DNA of 64,000 nt from Deltaproteobacteria bacterium (lineage in GTDB: Bacteria; Desulfobacterota; Deferrisomatia; Deferrisomatales; JACRMM01), in contig JACRMM010000055.1 of the NCBI GenBank assembly GCA_016214985.1, positions 1 through 64,000 on the forward strand, in the 5' to 3' direction. The stretch's first letter is position 1; the number at the start of each line of letters is the position of its first letter. The translations under genes were made by a program, and so were the position numbers. Of this stretch, positions 1-9,114 are shown piece by piece. The notes beneath the pieces are model-generated. The model did not search any database. It was not told where the DNA came from and saw only the letters and a program-made list of their open reading frames with translations.

Positions 1-487
1 CGCTCCAAAGCCGTCCGCGCCCGCCCGGTCGGGCTTTGACCCACGGCAGGCACCGGCTCTCCGGCAAAGCGCGAGTTCTGTGCATGTAGAACATTTCCAT
101 CTTATGGGGCCAGTTTTCTCAAGTCCGACAGGCTCCTAGCAGATTTGCTAGATTCCTTGAGGACCGAGGATCTTGAAGAATAGGTCAAGTTTTCCCCCGG
201 GAGTCACGAGCGAAAGACCGTCTCGCGCAGAGGCGCAGCCTCCTTAGATCTTGGTGGGAGAGGACCGAAACAGTTCCTTCCAACTTCCTTTCCTTTCGCC
301 CGGCGAGCGACATATCCCCCGGCTGGCACCCCCAAGTTGAACCTGCGAAGCGAAATCCCGCCGCCTGTCGCCGACCGGTTGAAGGCGGAGAGGGGAGAGG
401 CGCGGCCGTGCTCTGGACACCGCCCGACCGATGAGAGCACAATCGCGCCCTTCGCCGCCCCGGGTCTGCCGATCGAAGGAGTCGTCC
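1..487. other. Leading non-coding stretch upstream of transketolase
   Basis: I see no convincing gene here. Long antisense reading frames crossing it are shadows of the high-GC transketolase gene. Bases 6-12 and 32-38 can pair (CAAAGCC with GGCTTTG) around a GC-rich core, which may be the terminator of a gene outside the window. The remainder is probably the tkt leader and promoter region, but no confident -35/-10 pair is visible. Confidence 0.4.
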
Positions 488-2494
488 ATGTCCTCCTCCC
501 AGGATACGCTCGCCGTCAACGCCCTGCGCTTTCTCGCCGTGGACGCGGTGGAGAGGGCCAACTCGGGGCATCCAGGCATGCCCATGGGCGCGGCGCCCAT
601 GGCGTTCGCACTGTGGTCGCGGCGACTCTCGTTCGACCCCTCGGCGCCGGATTGGCCCGACCGGGACCGCTTCGTCCTCTCCGCCGGGCACGGCTCGATG
701 CTCCTTTACGGCTTGCTCCACCTCTCCGGCTACCCCGTGGGTCTGGACGATCTCCGCGAGTTTCGGCAGTGGGGGGCGTGCACGCCGGGGCATCCCGAGT
801 GCAGCCACACGCCGGGGGTCGAGACGACGACGGGCCCCCTCGGGCAAGGCATCGCGGCCGCCGTGGGCATGGCCCTGGCGGAGCGCAGCCTCGCCACTCG
901 GTTCAACCGGCCGGGGTTCCCGCTGGTGGACCACTGGACCTACGCGCTCGTCGGCGACGGGGATCTGATGGAGGGCGTGGCCTCGGAGGCCGCGAGCCTC
1001 GCGGGGCACCTGGGCCTGGGCCGCCTGGTGGTGCTCTACGACGACAACCGGATCACGATCGAAGGCGGCACCGCCCTGGCGTTCAGCGAGGACGTGGAAG
1101 CCCGCTTTCGGGCTTACGGCTGGAACACCCTGGCAGTGGAGGACGGCAACGACGTCGAGGCGCTCGGCCGGGCACTGTCCGAGGCGACGAAACAGGAGGC
1201 AACGCCCACGCTGATCCGGGTACGCACCGACATCGGGTTCGGAAGCCCGGGCCGGCAGGGCACGGCCGAGGCTCACGGCTCGCCCTTGGGCGCCGAAGAG
1301 ACGAGGCGGGCGAAGGCGAACCTGGGCTGGCCGGAGGCTCCGGCATTTCACGTCCCGGACGGTGCGCGCCAGCCCCTTGAAGCAGCGGCACAGCGCGGCG
1401 CCGACGCGCGACAACGGTGGGAGGCGTTGTGGACGAGCTACCGCCGGGAGCACCCGGAGCTCGCCGCCGAGTGGGAGCGCCGGATGGCCGGCCGGCTGCC
1501 GTCGGGCTGGGAGGCCGCACTGCCCTCCTTCCCGGCCGACACAAAGGGACTCGCGACCCGAGAGTCGAGCGGCAAGGTCTTGAACGCCCTCGCCGCAGTC
1601 CTCCCCGAGATCATGGGCGGCTCGGCCGACCTCGCGCCGAGCACCAAGACCCTCGTCTCGGGGGGCGGAGACTTCTCCCGCGACAACCCCGGCGGCCGAA
1701 ACCTCCGGTTCGGCATCCGAGAGCACGCCATGGGCGCGGTCTTGAATGGGATGGCCAACCACGGCGGGTTCCGGCCCTACGGCTCGACGTTCTTCGTCTT
1801 CTCCGACTACCTGCGGCCGAGCCTGCGTCTCGCGGCCCTGATGGGGCTGCCCGTCGTCCACATCTTCACGCACGACAGCGTGTTCGTGGGCGAGGATGGG
1901 CCGACCCACCAGCCGGTGGAGCACCTTCCGAGCCTGCGGGCCCTGCCCAACCTCCGGGTGCTGCGGCCCTGCGACGCGAACGAGACCGCCGAGGCGTGGC
2001 GCGCGGCGTTGGAGCGAACCGACGGGCCGACGGCGCTGATCCTGAGCCGCCAGGGCCTCCCCACCCTCGACCGCTCGACCCTCGGCCCGGCCGCAGGGCT
2101 CCGGCGGGGCGGATACATCTTGAAAGAGGCGCGGGGCGGAGCGCCCGAACTGCTCCTGATCGCCTCCGGTTCCGAGGTGCACCTAGCCCTGACCGCCGCC
2201 CGCATCCTGGAGGACGAGGGCGTCGCGACCCGCGTGGTCAGCTTACCGTCGTGGGACCTCTTCGAGGCCCAGCCGGCGTCCTACCGCGATGAGGTCCTGC
2301 CCCCGGCGGTCACGGCCCGGGTGGCCGTGGAGGCTGCGAGCCCCTTCGGCTGGGACCGCTATGTCGGTTTCCGGGGCCGCATGGTCGGCGTCGCTCGGTT
2401 CGGCGCGAGCGCGCCCGCCGACGTCCTGGCCGAGCGCTTGGGCCTCACGGCCGACAACGTCGTTCGGACTTCCCGGCAGGTGCTGGAGAAGTAG
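488..2494 (+). CDS. tkt: Transketolase
   Basis: Thiamine-diphosphate enzyme of the non-oxidative pentose phosphate pathway; it moves two-carbon units between ketose and aldose phosphates in the cytoplasm. The 668-aa length is normal. Visible hallmarks are the N-terminal SGHPGMPMG motif, the ThDP/metal loop [13 protein letters not shown], the HDS motif within [17 protein letters not shown], and a C-terminal transketolase domain with [10 protein letters not shown]. The ATG at 488 is preferred over one at 431 because GAAGGAG lies just upstream and the homologous sequence begins there. It appears to be transcribed with, or just ahead of, the oxidoreductase that starts 48 bases after its stop. Confidence 0.96.
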   Translation: MSSSQDTLAVNALRFLAVDAVERANSGHPGMPMGAAPMAFALWSRRLSFDPSAPDWPDRDRFVLSAGHGSMLLYGLLHLSGYPVGLDDLREFRQWGACTPGHPECSHTPGVETTTGPLGQGIAAAVGMALAERSLATRFNRPGFPLVDHWTYALVGDGDLMEGVASEAASLAGHLGLGRLVVLYDDNRITIEGGTALAFSEDVEARFRAYGWNTLAVEDGNDVEALGRALSEATKQEATPTLIRVRTDIGFGSPGRQGTAEAHGSPLGAEETRRAKANLGWPEAPAFHVPDGARQPLEAAAQRGADARQRWEALWTSYRREHPELAAEWERRMAGRLPSGWEAALPSFPADTKGLATRESSGKVLNALAAVLPEIMGGSADLAPSTKTLVSGGGDFSRDNPGGRNLRFGIREHAMGAVLNGMANHGGFRPYGSTFFVFSDYLRPSLRLAALMGLPVVHIFTHDSVFVGEDGPTHQPVEHLPSLRALPNLRVLRPCDANETAEAWRAALERTDGPTALILSRQGLPTLDRSTLGPAAGLRRGGYILKEARGGAPELLLIASGSEVHLALTAARILEDEGVATRVVSLPSWDLFEAQPASYRDEVLPPAVTARVAVEAASPFGWDRYVGFRGRMVGVARFGASAPADVLAERLGLTADNVVRTSRQVLEK

Positions 2495-2542
2495 CGCGAC
2501 GGGGGTATGCTCACCGGGCCCTCGGCTCGAAGGAGACGCCCC

Positions 2543-4441
2543 ATGGAGCTCGTCACCGCCTGTACCCTCGACTGCCCCGACCGGTGTTCCCTCGTGTGTC
2601 GTCAAGCGCCCGAGGGCGTCCACCTGACGGGAGCCCCGTCCCACCCCTACACCCGCGGTTTCACCTGCGACAAGATCCGCCGGTACCCCGGCCGGCTCGC
2701 GAGCCCCCACCGGATCCGCGAGCCGTGGATGCGCCGGGGCGACCGCTTCGTTGCGGCCTCGTGGGACGAAGCCCTCGAAGCGGTGTGCGGGGCGCTCGCC
2801 CAGGCCCGCCGTGAGGATCCCGCGTCGATCTTCTGGCTGCGGGGCTCGGGCTCCATGGGCGCGAGCAAGGGGCTCGTCGACTACGTCTTCGGCCTGCTCG
2901 GTGCCCGGGGAACGGCCGGGAGCCTGTGCGACTCGGCGGGGCTCGCCGCGCTCGCGGCCGACACCGGGGGTGCTCAGATGAACGATCCGGCCCAGCTCGA
3001 CGCTGCGGAGGCGGTCGTGCTCTGGGGCAAGAACCCTCGAGCCTCCTCGATTCACTGCGCGGCGCAGGTCGCCGCAGCGAGGAAGCGCGGCGCCCCGGTT
3101 GTGGCGGTGAACCCCGACACCAGCGGCGTCTCGTCCCTCGCCGACCGGGTGGTGTCGGTGCGCCCCGGTACCGACCGGTTCCTGGCCCTGGCGGCCGCGA
3201 AGCTTCTCCTCGAGGGCCCGGGCCGCCCGCCCCCCTGGGACGCGGCCTCGAACCGAGCGGAGTTCGAGACTCTCCTGAACACCTGGCCGCTCTCCGACCT
3301 CCTCGCCGCGTCGGGCACCGACCGGGCCGACGCCGACGCCCTTGCCGCCGTCTACGCAGCCACCCCTCGCGTCGCAACGGTTGTAGGCTGGGGCCTCCAG
3401 CGCTACCCCTTCGGGGCCGAGAACCTCCGCGCGGTCCACGCGCTTGCGTTTCTCGCGGGCAGCCTCGGGGTCCCCGGCGGAGGTCTCTACTACAGCGTCC
3501 CCTCCTCGCGTTACCTGCGCCGGCCGCCGTCACCGCTGCGCCCGACCGTTCCGCTGCGCCTCCCGAGGCTCTCCCAGGACCTTCGGGAGGCGAGCCCGCA
3601 GCTCCAGGTGGCCTGGGTGTGCTGCTCCAACATCCTCAACCAGGCTCCGGACGCGAAAGCCCTGCGCGAGGCCTTCTCCACGATCCCCATGGTCGTGGCC
3701 GTGGAGCCGTTCTGGACGGAGACGGCACGGCACGCCACCGTGGTCCTCCCGCCGGCCCTGTGGCTCGAGGAAGAAGACCTGGCTGCCTCCTATTGGCACC
3801 GTGGGATCGGCGCGGTGCGACGGGCGGTCGCCCCGCCGGAGGGGTGCCGCACCGACTTCGAGATCGCCGCCGACATCGCCCGGCGCCTAGGGATCGAAGT
3901 GCCCTTCGCTACGGTCGACGACTGGCTCGCCGCGTGCTTGCCGGCCGGAGCCCCGGACCTCGCCGAGATGCGAACACGCGGCTGGTGGCTGTGCGACGAG
4001 CCCCCGGTCGCCTGGAGCGCCGGGTTCGGTCACCCGGGCGGCCGCTTTCGGCTGCTCACCGCGGTCTCGCCCGAGCCCGCCGCCGACCCCCGCCACCCTC
4101 TCCGGTTCCTCACCCTCATCCGGCCCGACGCCCTCCACTCCCAGCTCCTCCCCGAGGAGCAGAAGGGCGCGCTGCCGGCGAGGATCCACCCCGACACCGC
4201 GGCCGCTCTGGGCCTCGAACCCGGGTGCGCGATCCGCCTCGTCAGCACGACCGGCGAGGTGGAGGCCGAGGTCCACCTCGACGCCGGCCTCCACCCGGGC
4301 ACCGTGGCGAGCCCCCGCGGGGGTTGGATCGGCCTTGGGTTGGGAGTGAACGAGGCGACCGAAGCCCTCGTGACCGACCTCGGCGAGGGGGCGGCATACT
4401 ATGGGACGAGGGTGCGGGTGGAGAAGATGTCGCGGTGCTGA
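2543..4441 (+). CDS. Molybdopterin-dependent oxidoreductase (formate dehydrogenase/acetylene hydratase-like)
   Basis: A 632-aa member of the molybdopterin oxidoreductase (DMSO reductase) superfamily. The N-terminus holds a [4Fe-4S] site with closely spaced cysteines (CTLDCPDRCSLVC) and another Cys in GFTCDK. The LCDSAG segment around residue 132 offers a Cys that could be the Mo/W ligand. The C-terminal third is the molydopterin dinucleotide-binding domain (HPDTAAALGLEPG, followed by ASPRGGW). No Tat signal is visible, so a cytoplasmic location is likely. ATG 2543 is chosen because AAGGAGA precedes it. Substrate cannot be told; no electron-transfer subunit is adjacent. It runs convergently into aguB with a 3-base gap. 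Confidence 0.85.
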   Translation: MELVTACTLDCPDRCSLVCRQAPEGVHLTGAPSHPYTRGFTCDKIRRYPGRLASPHRIREPWMRRGDRFVAASWDEALEAVCGALAQARREDPASIFWLRGSGSMGASKGLVDYVFGLLGARGTAGSLCDSAGLAALAADTGGAQMNDPAQLDAAEAVVLWGKNPRASSIHCAAQVAAARKRGAPVVAVNPDTSGVSSLADRVVSVRPGTDRFLALAAAKLLLEGPGRPPPWDAASNRAEFETLLNTWPLSDLLAASGTDRADADALAAVYAATPRVATVVGWGLQRYPFGAENLRAVHALAFLAGSLGVPGGGLYYSVPSSRYLRRPPSPLRPTVPLRLPRLSQDLREASPQLQVAWVCCSNILNQAPDAKALREAFSTIPMVVAVEPFWTETARHATVVLPPALWLEEEDLAASYWHRGIGAVRRAVAPPEGCRTDFEIAADIARRLGIEVPFATVDDWLAACLPAGAPDLAEMRTRGWWLCDEPPVAWSAGFGHPGGRFRLLTAVSPEPAADPRHPLRFLTLIRPDALHSQLLPEEQKGALPARIHPDTAAALGLEPGCAIRLVSTTGEVEAEVHLDAGLHPGTVASPRGGWIGLGLGVNEATEALVTDLGEGAAYYGTRVRVEKMSRC

Positions 4442-4444
4442 TCG

Positions 4445-5335
4445 TCAGTCCCGGTAGCGGCGGAGGAGGTCCCCGTAGGCGTCGATCCGACGGTCCCGAA
4501 GGAACGGCCAGATGCGCCGCACGGTTTCGGTGCGGCCGCGGTCGATCTCCGCGACCAGGACCTCCGGCGCGTCCGACACCGCCCGGGCCAGGAATTCTCC
4601 CTGGGGCCCGGCCGCGAAGCTCGAGCCCCAGAACCCGATGCCCGCTCCCCCGCCCGACGGGGATCCCTCCCACCCCACCCGGTTCACGCTGACCACCGGC
4701 AGGCCGTTCGCCACGGCGTGCGCGCGCTGGCTCGTCGTCCAAGCGTCGAGCTGTCGGGCCCGCTCCTCCTCGGAGTCTCCGAGGTCCCAGCCGATGGCCG
4801 TCGGGTAGACCAGAAGCTCAGCCCCGGCCAGGGCCATGAGGCGCGCCGCCTCGGGGTACCACTGGTCCCAGCAGACGAGCACGCCGAGACGGCCCACGGA
4901 GGTGGAGATCGGCTCGAACCCCTCGCCGGGGGTGAAGTAGAACTTCTCGTAGTAAGCCGGGTCGTCGGGGATGTGCATCTTCCGGTACCGGCCGGCGAGG
5001 GAGCCGTCGCGCTCGAGGACCACGGCCGTATTGTGGTACAGGCCCGGTGCCCGGCGCTCGAAGAGCGACCCCACGATAACGACGCCGAGCTCCCGCGCGA
5101 GCCCACCGAGCCGCTCGCAAGACGGCCCCGGGATCGGCTCCGCCTGATCGAAGGCGTCGAGGCTCTCGGTCTGGCAGAAGTAGAGACCGGCGTGGAGCTC
5201 CGGCAGCACGATGAGCCGGGCGCCGCCCCGGACGGCCTCCTGGATCCCGCGCTCGGCGGCTTCGAAGTTCGAGGCGCGGTCGGCGGTGCAGCGCAACTGC
5301 ACCAGCCCCACGGCAAGGCGGTCGGCGGGGCTCAT
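4445..5335 (-). CDS. aguB: N-carbamoylputrescine amidase
   Basis: Nitrilase-superfamily hydrolase of 296 aa that converts N-carbamoylputrescine to putrescine, CO2 and ammonia, the last step of the agmatine route. The Glu-Lys-Cys triad is visible in LPELHAGLYF, YRKMHIPDDP and VCWDQWYPEAARL. The start (ATG at 5335) overlaps the aguA stop as ATGA, indicating translational coupling; longer in-frame extensions upstream are aguA read in another frame. Pairing with aguA makes the substrate assignment strong. Confidence 0.94.
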   Translation of the reverse strand: MSPADRLAVGLVQLRCTADRASNFEAAERGIQEAVRGGARLIVLPELHAGLYFCQTESLDAFDQAEPIPGPSCERLGGLARELGVVIVGSLFERRAPGLYHNTAVVLERDGSLAGRYRKMHIPDDPAYYEKFYFTPGEGFEPISTSVGRLGVLVCWDQWYPEAARLMALAGAELLVYPTAIGWDLGDSEEERARQLDAWTTSQRAHAVANGLPVVSVNRVGWEGSPSGGGAGIGFWGSSFAAGPQGEFLARAVSDAPEVLVAEIDRGRTETVRRIWPFLRDRRIDAYGDLLRRYRD

Positions 5336-6360
5336 CGGAGCACTCCCTTCGGCAGCTGCATGGTCACGCAGTGTAGCGACCCGTGCTGGAGCACGAGCGG
5401 GCGGCAGTCGAGCCCGATCACCTCCCGCCCGGGGAAGGCGCGGGCCACCGCCGCGAGCGCCTCTGCGTCCCGACGATCCCGGTAGGTGGGCACGAGCACA
5501 GCGCCATTGAGCACCAGGAAGTTCGCGTAGGTCGCGGGCAATCGACGGCCGTCGCCGTCGGCGACGGGCGCAGGCCACGGCAGCGGAATCAGACGGTAGG
5601 GGCGACCCTGACGCGTGCGAAACCCTCGAAGCTCGTCCTCCATCCGGCGCAGGACCTCGAAGTGTTCGTCGCCCGGGTCGTCGCAGGCCACGTGCACGAT
5701 CGTGTCTCCCGGCGCGAACCGCGCGAGGGTGTCCACGTGGGCGTCCGTGTCGTCTCCCACCAGGTGCCCGTTCTGGAGCCAGAGGAACCGGTCGGCCCCG
5801 AGCTCCGCCCGGAGGACCGCCTCCACCCCGGCCCGGTCCAGGTGGGGATTCCGATTGGGTCCGAGCAGGCACTCGGACGTGGTGAGGATCGTGCCCCTCC
5901 CGTCGCCTTCGATGCTACCCCCCTCCAGCACCAGCCCGACGCTGCGCACCGGCACAGCGAAGGCGCCCCCGTCGGCAAGCCGGCGGGTAATGCGGTTGTC
6001 TTGATCGGCCGGGAACTTCAGGCCCCAGCCGTTGAACGCGAAGTCGAGGAGGAGAAGCCGCTCCCCATCCTCGTCCTCGACCGCGATCGGGCCGAAGTCT
6101 CGGGCCCAGGTGTCGTTCAGGGGCGCGGACCGGACCTCGACCCGCTCCCTCTGCGCGCCGGAGCGCCGAAGACCGGACTCCGCGGCGGCCGGGTCATCGG
6201 CAACCACCACTACGCGCTCGAAGCGACTGATCTCCGCCGCGAGGTCGACGAAGACGGGAACCACCTGCTCGAGTACCGGCGCCCAGTCGGTCGCCGCGTG
6301 GGGCCAGGCCAGGAGCACGCCGTCCTGGGGTTCCCATTCGGCGGGCAAGCGTCTCTTCAT
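5332..6360 (-). CDS. aguA: Agmatine deiminase
   Basis: Converts agmatine to N-carbamoylputrescine and ammonia. The 342-aa protein shows the family signatures: start MKRRLPAEWEPQDG, the DTWARDFGPI segment, the guanidino-binding EGGSIEGDG, HVDTLARF, and the C-terminal catalytic Cys in GSLHCVTMQLPKG. It overlaps aguB by four bases, forming a two-gene putrescine operon. It is transcribed divergently from the small membrane protein and kinase genes across about 210 bases. Confidence 0.95.
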   Translation of the reverse strand: MKRRLPAEWEPQDGVLLAWPHAATDWAPVLEQVVPVFVDLAAEISRFERVVVVADDPAAAESGLRRSGAQRERVEVRSAPLNDTWARDFGPIAVEDEDGERLLLLDFAFNGWGLKFPADQDNRITRRLADGGAFAVPVRSVGLVLEGGSIEGDGRGTILTTSECLLGPNRNPHLDRAGVEAVLRAELGADRFLWLQNGHLVGDDTDAHVDTLARFAPGDTIVHVACDDPGDEHFEVLRRMEDELRGFRTRQGRPYRLIPLPWPAPVADGDGRRLPATYANFLVLNGAVLVPTYRDRRDAEALAAVARAFPGREVIGLDCRPLVLQHGSLHCVTMQLPKGVLR

Positions 6361-6573
6361 CGTCCCCGGTTCCCTCCGTCAACGTCCGCTGCAGCGGCGA
6401 CCCGGCCAGCCGGCTCCGATCGGCTGCCGGACGGACTCTAGCAGAACCCGGACCCGGATGTCTCTCCCGGATCGGCCGGCTCCCGAAAGTAGAATGTCTC
6501 TTGAATGGTACCCTTTTCTGGTCCTCGTGGTATCTTTCACGTGACACGACGACGGGGAATCGAGGGGGCGTTC

Positions 6574-6858
6574 ATGGTCCAGGAAAATGAGCTCATCAAC
6601 CTGCTGATGGGGCTGGCTGCCCTGCCTGCCCTGCTTCTCCTCGCACGCCACGGCCGGACTCCCCGCCTTCCCTTCTTCTATGCCGGCTTCGGCGCCGTGC
6701 TCGCCGCGTACGTCTTCACGATCATCGAGGGCCTGCTCTGGTTCGACGTCTTCAACCTCCTGGAGCACCTCTCTCTCGCGGCCTCCGGCCTGCTCTTCTG
6801 CGCGGCGCTCTCCCGGCTCCCCCGCGACTTGGACGGCCGGGAGGAGGATGGGCCGTGA
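6574..6858 (+). CDS. Small three-helix membrane protein, partner of the downstream kinase
   Basis: A 94-aa hydrophobic protein with three predicted membrane segments (about residues 8-23, 31-51 and 60-76). ATG 6574 is chosen because CGAGGGGGCG stands just upstream; a longer reading from 6505 lacks a good ribosome site. Its stop overlaps the GTG start of the histidine kinase (GTGA). The pattern of an EG or NVLEH motif between helices 2 and 3 resembles the kinase's own N-terminal three-helix region, so the two may form a paired sensor module. No known family recognised. Confidence 0.7.
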   Translation: MVQENELINLLMGLAALPALLLLARHGRTPRLPFFYAGFGAVLAAYVFTIIEGLLWFDVFNLLEHLSLAASGLLFCAALSRLPRDLDGREEDGP

Positions 6859-8768
6859 ACGCGATCGCCCTCGCGGACGTCGTCTCGACCCTCTCCTTCG
6901 GCTGCGCACTCGGCCTGCTGCTCCGACTGCCCGGGCGACTGCTCGATACGCCGACCAAACTCTTCTTGGGGGCCGCCCTGTCCATCTATCTCCTCGTCGG
7001 TGTCTCCAACGTCCTCGAGCACACGGGCCTTACCGCGGCCCTCGACCGGTACGAGGACTACATCGAAGATCTTTTCATCCCGTTCTTTCTGTTCGGCCTC
7101 TACTCCCTGACATCTCGCCGGCAGCTCGACCAGCGGCTCCGTGCCGAGGAGGAGCTTCTCTTGAGCCGCGAGCAGTATCGAACGCTCGTGGACAACATCG
7201 ACCTCGGCATCGCCCTCGTTGACAGCAACTTCACCATCGTGATGGCCAACGAGGCCCGGGGGCGGCTCTTCGGCAGGAACAGCTTCTCCTTCACCGGGCA
7301 GAAGTGCTTTCGCGCGTTTCGGGGCCGCGACACGGCCTGCGCCGACTGCCCGGGTCGCGTCGCCGCTACCGAGGGACGCGCGATACGGTTCGACCGGGAC
7401 GCGACTCTCCCGGATGGCTCGAGCCGATCGCTGCGGATCCACGCCTTCCCCATCCCCCTGCGGGATGGGAAGTCACAAGGCTTCATCGAGGTGGTCGAGG
7501 ACCGCACGGAGCGGGTTCGCGCGGCGCAGGAGCGCCACCAGATGGAGGTTCGGCTCGCGCAGCATCAGAAACTGGAGAGTCTCGCGGCGCTGGCTGGGGG
7601 CGTCGCCCACGACTTCAACAACCTGTTGATGGGCGTGCTCGGAAATGCGGAGATGGCGCTGCGAAAACTCCCCCAGCACTCCCCGGTCGTGCCCTACGTG
7701 CAGCGCATCGAGGCCGCTGCCCTTCGAGCCTCGGACCTGACGCGGCAGATGACCTTGTACTCGGGCACGCAAACACCGGGCGCGGAGCCTCTCGACCTGA
7801 CCGAGCTGGTGGAGACCTCGGCGCCACTGGTTGAGGCCGCGGCCGGGCGCTCCGTCACGGTCCACTATCGGCTCGCCGTGCCGCTTCCGACGGTCCGAGG
7901 CGACGTCGACCAGCTTCGGCAGGTCTTGATGTCCCTCGTGGCCAACGCCTCCGAGGCGCTGTCCACGAGCGCGGGAACGATCGCGGTGGCCACGGGGTTG
8001 ATCCGGGCCGATCAGGCCTTCCTCCTCACCACCGCGGCTCCCGGCGAAGACGTGCCTGAGGGGGCCTATGCGATGCTCGAGGTGACGGACGACGGGCCGG
8101 GGATCGAGGCGGCCGCGCTTCCCCGGCTCTTCGATCCCTTCTACTCCACCAAGTTCGCGGGACGCGGCCTCGGCCTGCCGGCGGCCCTGGGCATTGCGCG
8201 GGCCCACGGCGGAACGATCCGTGCCGAGAGCGAGCCGGGCCTCGGCACCCGGATTCAGGTGCTTCTGCCCCTTCCCGAGGGCGCCGCCACCGTCACCGCC
8301 GAAGTTCGAGAGCTCACGGCAACGGGTCGAGCCCGGCACACGATCCTCGTCGCAGACGACGAGGAGACCGTACGCACGGTGACCCGCATGGCTCTCGGAG
8401 AGCTCGGCTTCGAGGTCCTCACCACCGCGGACGGCGCCGAGTGCCTCCGCCTGCTGGCGCAGCACAGCGACGGGTTGGCCGCGGTCATCCTCGATGTCGG
8501 GGTACCGGGACTCGACGACCCCGGCACGGTCGAGCGCGTCCGGGAGATCTACCCCCAGGTGCCTCTGATCTTTGCGAGCGGCCGAGGCGCGCACGAGGGG
8601 GCGAGAGCCCTGGCCCAACGCTGCGCGGCGAGCACGCTCGAGAAGCCTTACCAACGCGGAGACTTGGTGGCCGCTGTCTCCCGGGCCCTGAGCCTGGCTC
8701 CGGCAGGGGACCGGCCCGCTTCTGCCGCCCGCGGCAGAAGCGCCGCGCCGCGAGACGGCGCCGATTGA
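6855..8768 (+). CDS. Hybrid sensor histidine kinase (3 TM - PAS - HisKA - HATPase - receiver)
   Basis: 637 aa. Three membrane segments lie within residues 5-88, then a PAS domain around 105-220 containing a Cys-rich insert (CFRAFRGRDTACADCPG), a dimerisation/phosphoacceptor domain with AHDFNN (His252), an ATPase domain with N box (Asn354), DDGPGIE and GRGLGLPAALG, and a C-terminal receiver with acidic DD (491-492), phospho-acceptor Asp537 and Lys in LEKPY. No DNA-binding output domain and no separate regulator is adjacent. The GTG start at 6855 overlaps the small membrane gene. The Cys pairs in PAS suggest redox or metal sensing, but this is inference. Confidence 0.9.
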   Translation: MNAIALADVVSTLSFGCALGLLLRLPGRLLDTPTKLFLGAALSIYLLVGVSNVLEHTGLTAALDRYEDYIEDLFIPFFLFGLYSLTSRRQLDQRLRAEEELLLSREQYRTLVDNIDLGIALVDSNFTIVMANEARGRLFGRNSFSFTGQKCFRAFRGRDTACADCPGRVAATEGRAIRFDRDATLPDGSSRSLRIHAFPIPLRDGKSQGFIEVVEDRTERVRAAQERHQMEVRLAQHQKLESLAALAGGVAHDFNNLLMGVLGNAEMALRKLPQHSPVVPYVQRIEAAALRASDLTRQMTLYSGTQTPGAEPLDLTELVETSAPLVEAAAGRSVTVHYRLAVPLPTVRGDVDQLRQVLMSLVANASEALSTSAGTIAVATGLIRADQAFLLTTAAPGEDVPEGAYAMLEVTDDGPGIEAAALPRLFDPFYSTKFAGRGLGLPAALGIARAHGGTIRAESEPGLGTRIQVLLPLPEGAATVTAEVRELTATGRARHTILVADDEETVRTVTRMALGELGFEVLTTADGAECLRLLAQHSDGLAAVILDVGVPGLDDPGTVERVREIYPQVPLIFASGRGAHEGARALAQRCAASTLEKPYQRGDLVAAVSRALSLAPAGDRPASAARGRSAAPRDGAD

Positions 8769-8822
8769 CAGGGGCGCACCAATAGGGGTACACAGGGCGA
8801 TACAATACGAGCAACAGTCCGA

Positions 8823-8980
8823 CGGTGCCCTCCGGGGCTGAAAAGGGAAGTGGGGTGAGAGTCCCCCGCGGACCCGCCGCTGTGAGCGAGGACGAGGGGC
8901 CGAGACGCCACTGGCCGAAACGGCCGGGAAGGTGGCCCCGAGGGCGAATCGCGAGCCAGAAGACCTGCCGGTCGGACGCC
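8823..8980 (+). promoter_or_regulatory. Cobalamin (adenosylcobalamin-type) riboswitch
   Basis: The leader shows the conserved elements in order: GGTGCCC start, the GGGAAGTGGGGTGAGAGTCC segment, CCGCCGCTGTGAGCG, a GCCACTG...GGTGGC helix containing CGGGAAGG, and a B12-box-like GAGCCAGAAGACCTGCC near 8953-8970. It precedes a transport/corrin biosynthesis operon, fitting its role. A TACAAT hexamer at 8801-8806 is a candidate -10 element just upstream, without a good -35. Confidence 0.94.
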
Positions 8981-9036
8981 CTGCACGATGCCTCTCCGGT
9001 CTTGGGAGGTGGGGCAACGGCGCTTCGAACACGGGA

Positions 9037-9074
9037 AGCCCACTCCGAAAGAACGGGGTGGGCTTTTGTGTTTT
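9037..9074 (+). terminator. Intrinsic terminator serving the cobalamin riboswitch
   Basis: Bases 9037-9047 and 9054-9064 form an 11-bp stem with one G-U pair and a 6-base loop, followed by a T-rich tract TTTTGTGTTTT. Lying between the riboswitch and the first gene, it is the likely expression platform: cobalamin binding would favour termination before the operon. Confidence 0.88.
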
Positions 9075-9114
9075 GTGCACGCCCCCGGCGGGCCCATCGA
9101 GACGAGGATCCCCT

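Noticed and set aside
325-345. TGGCAC followed by TTGA, like a sigma-54 promoter
   Set aside because: The spacing is seven bases instead of five, and the GC element does not fit; treated as chance.
185-2182. 665-codon open frame on the minus strand
   Set aside because: It is the antisense of transketolase in very GC-rich DNA, has no ribosome site and gives Arg/Gly/Pro-rich sequence without family features.
8765-8806. TTGACA and TACAAT as a sigma-70 promoter for the riboswitch
   Set aside because: The hexamers are 30 bases apart, too far for a promoter; only the TACAAT is kept as a possible -10.
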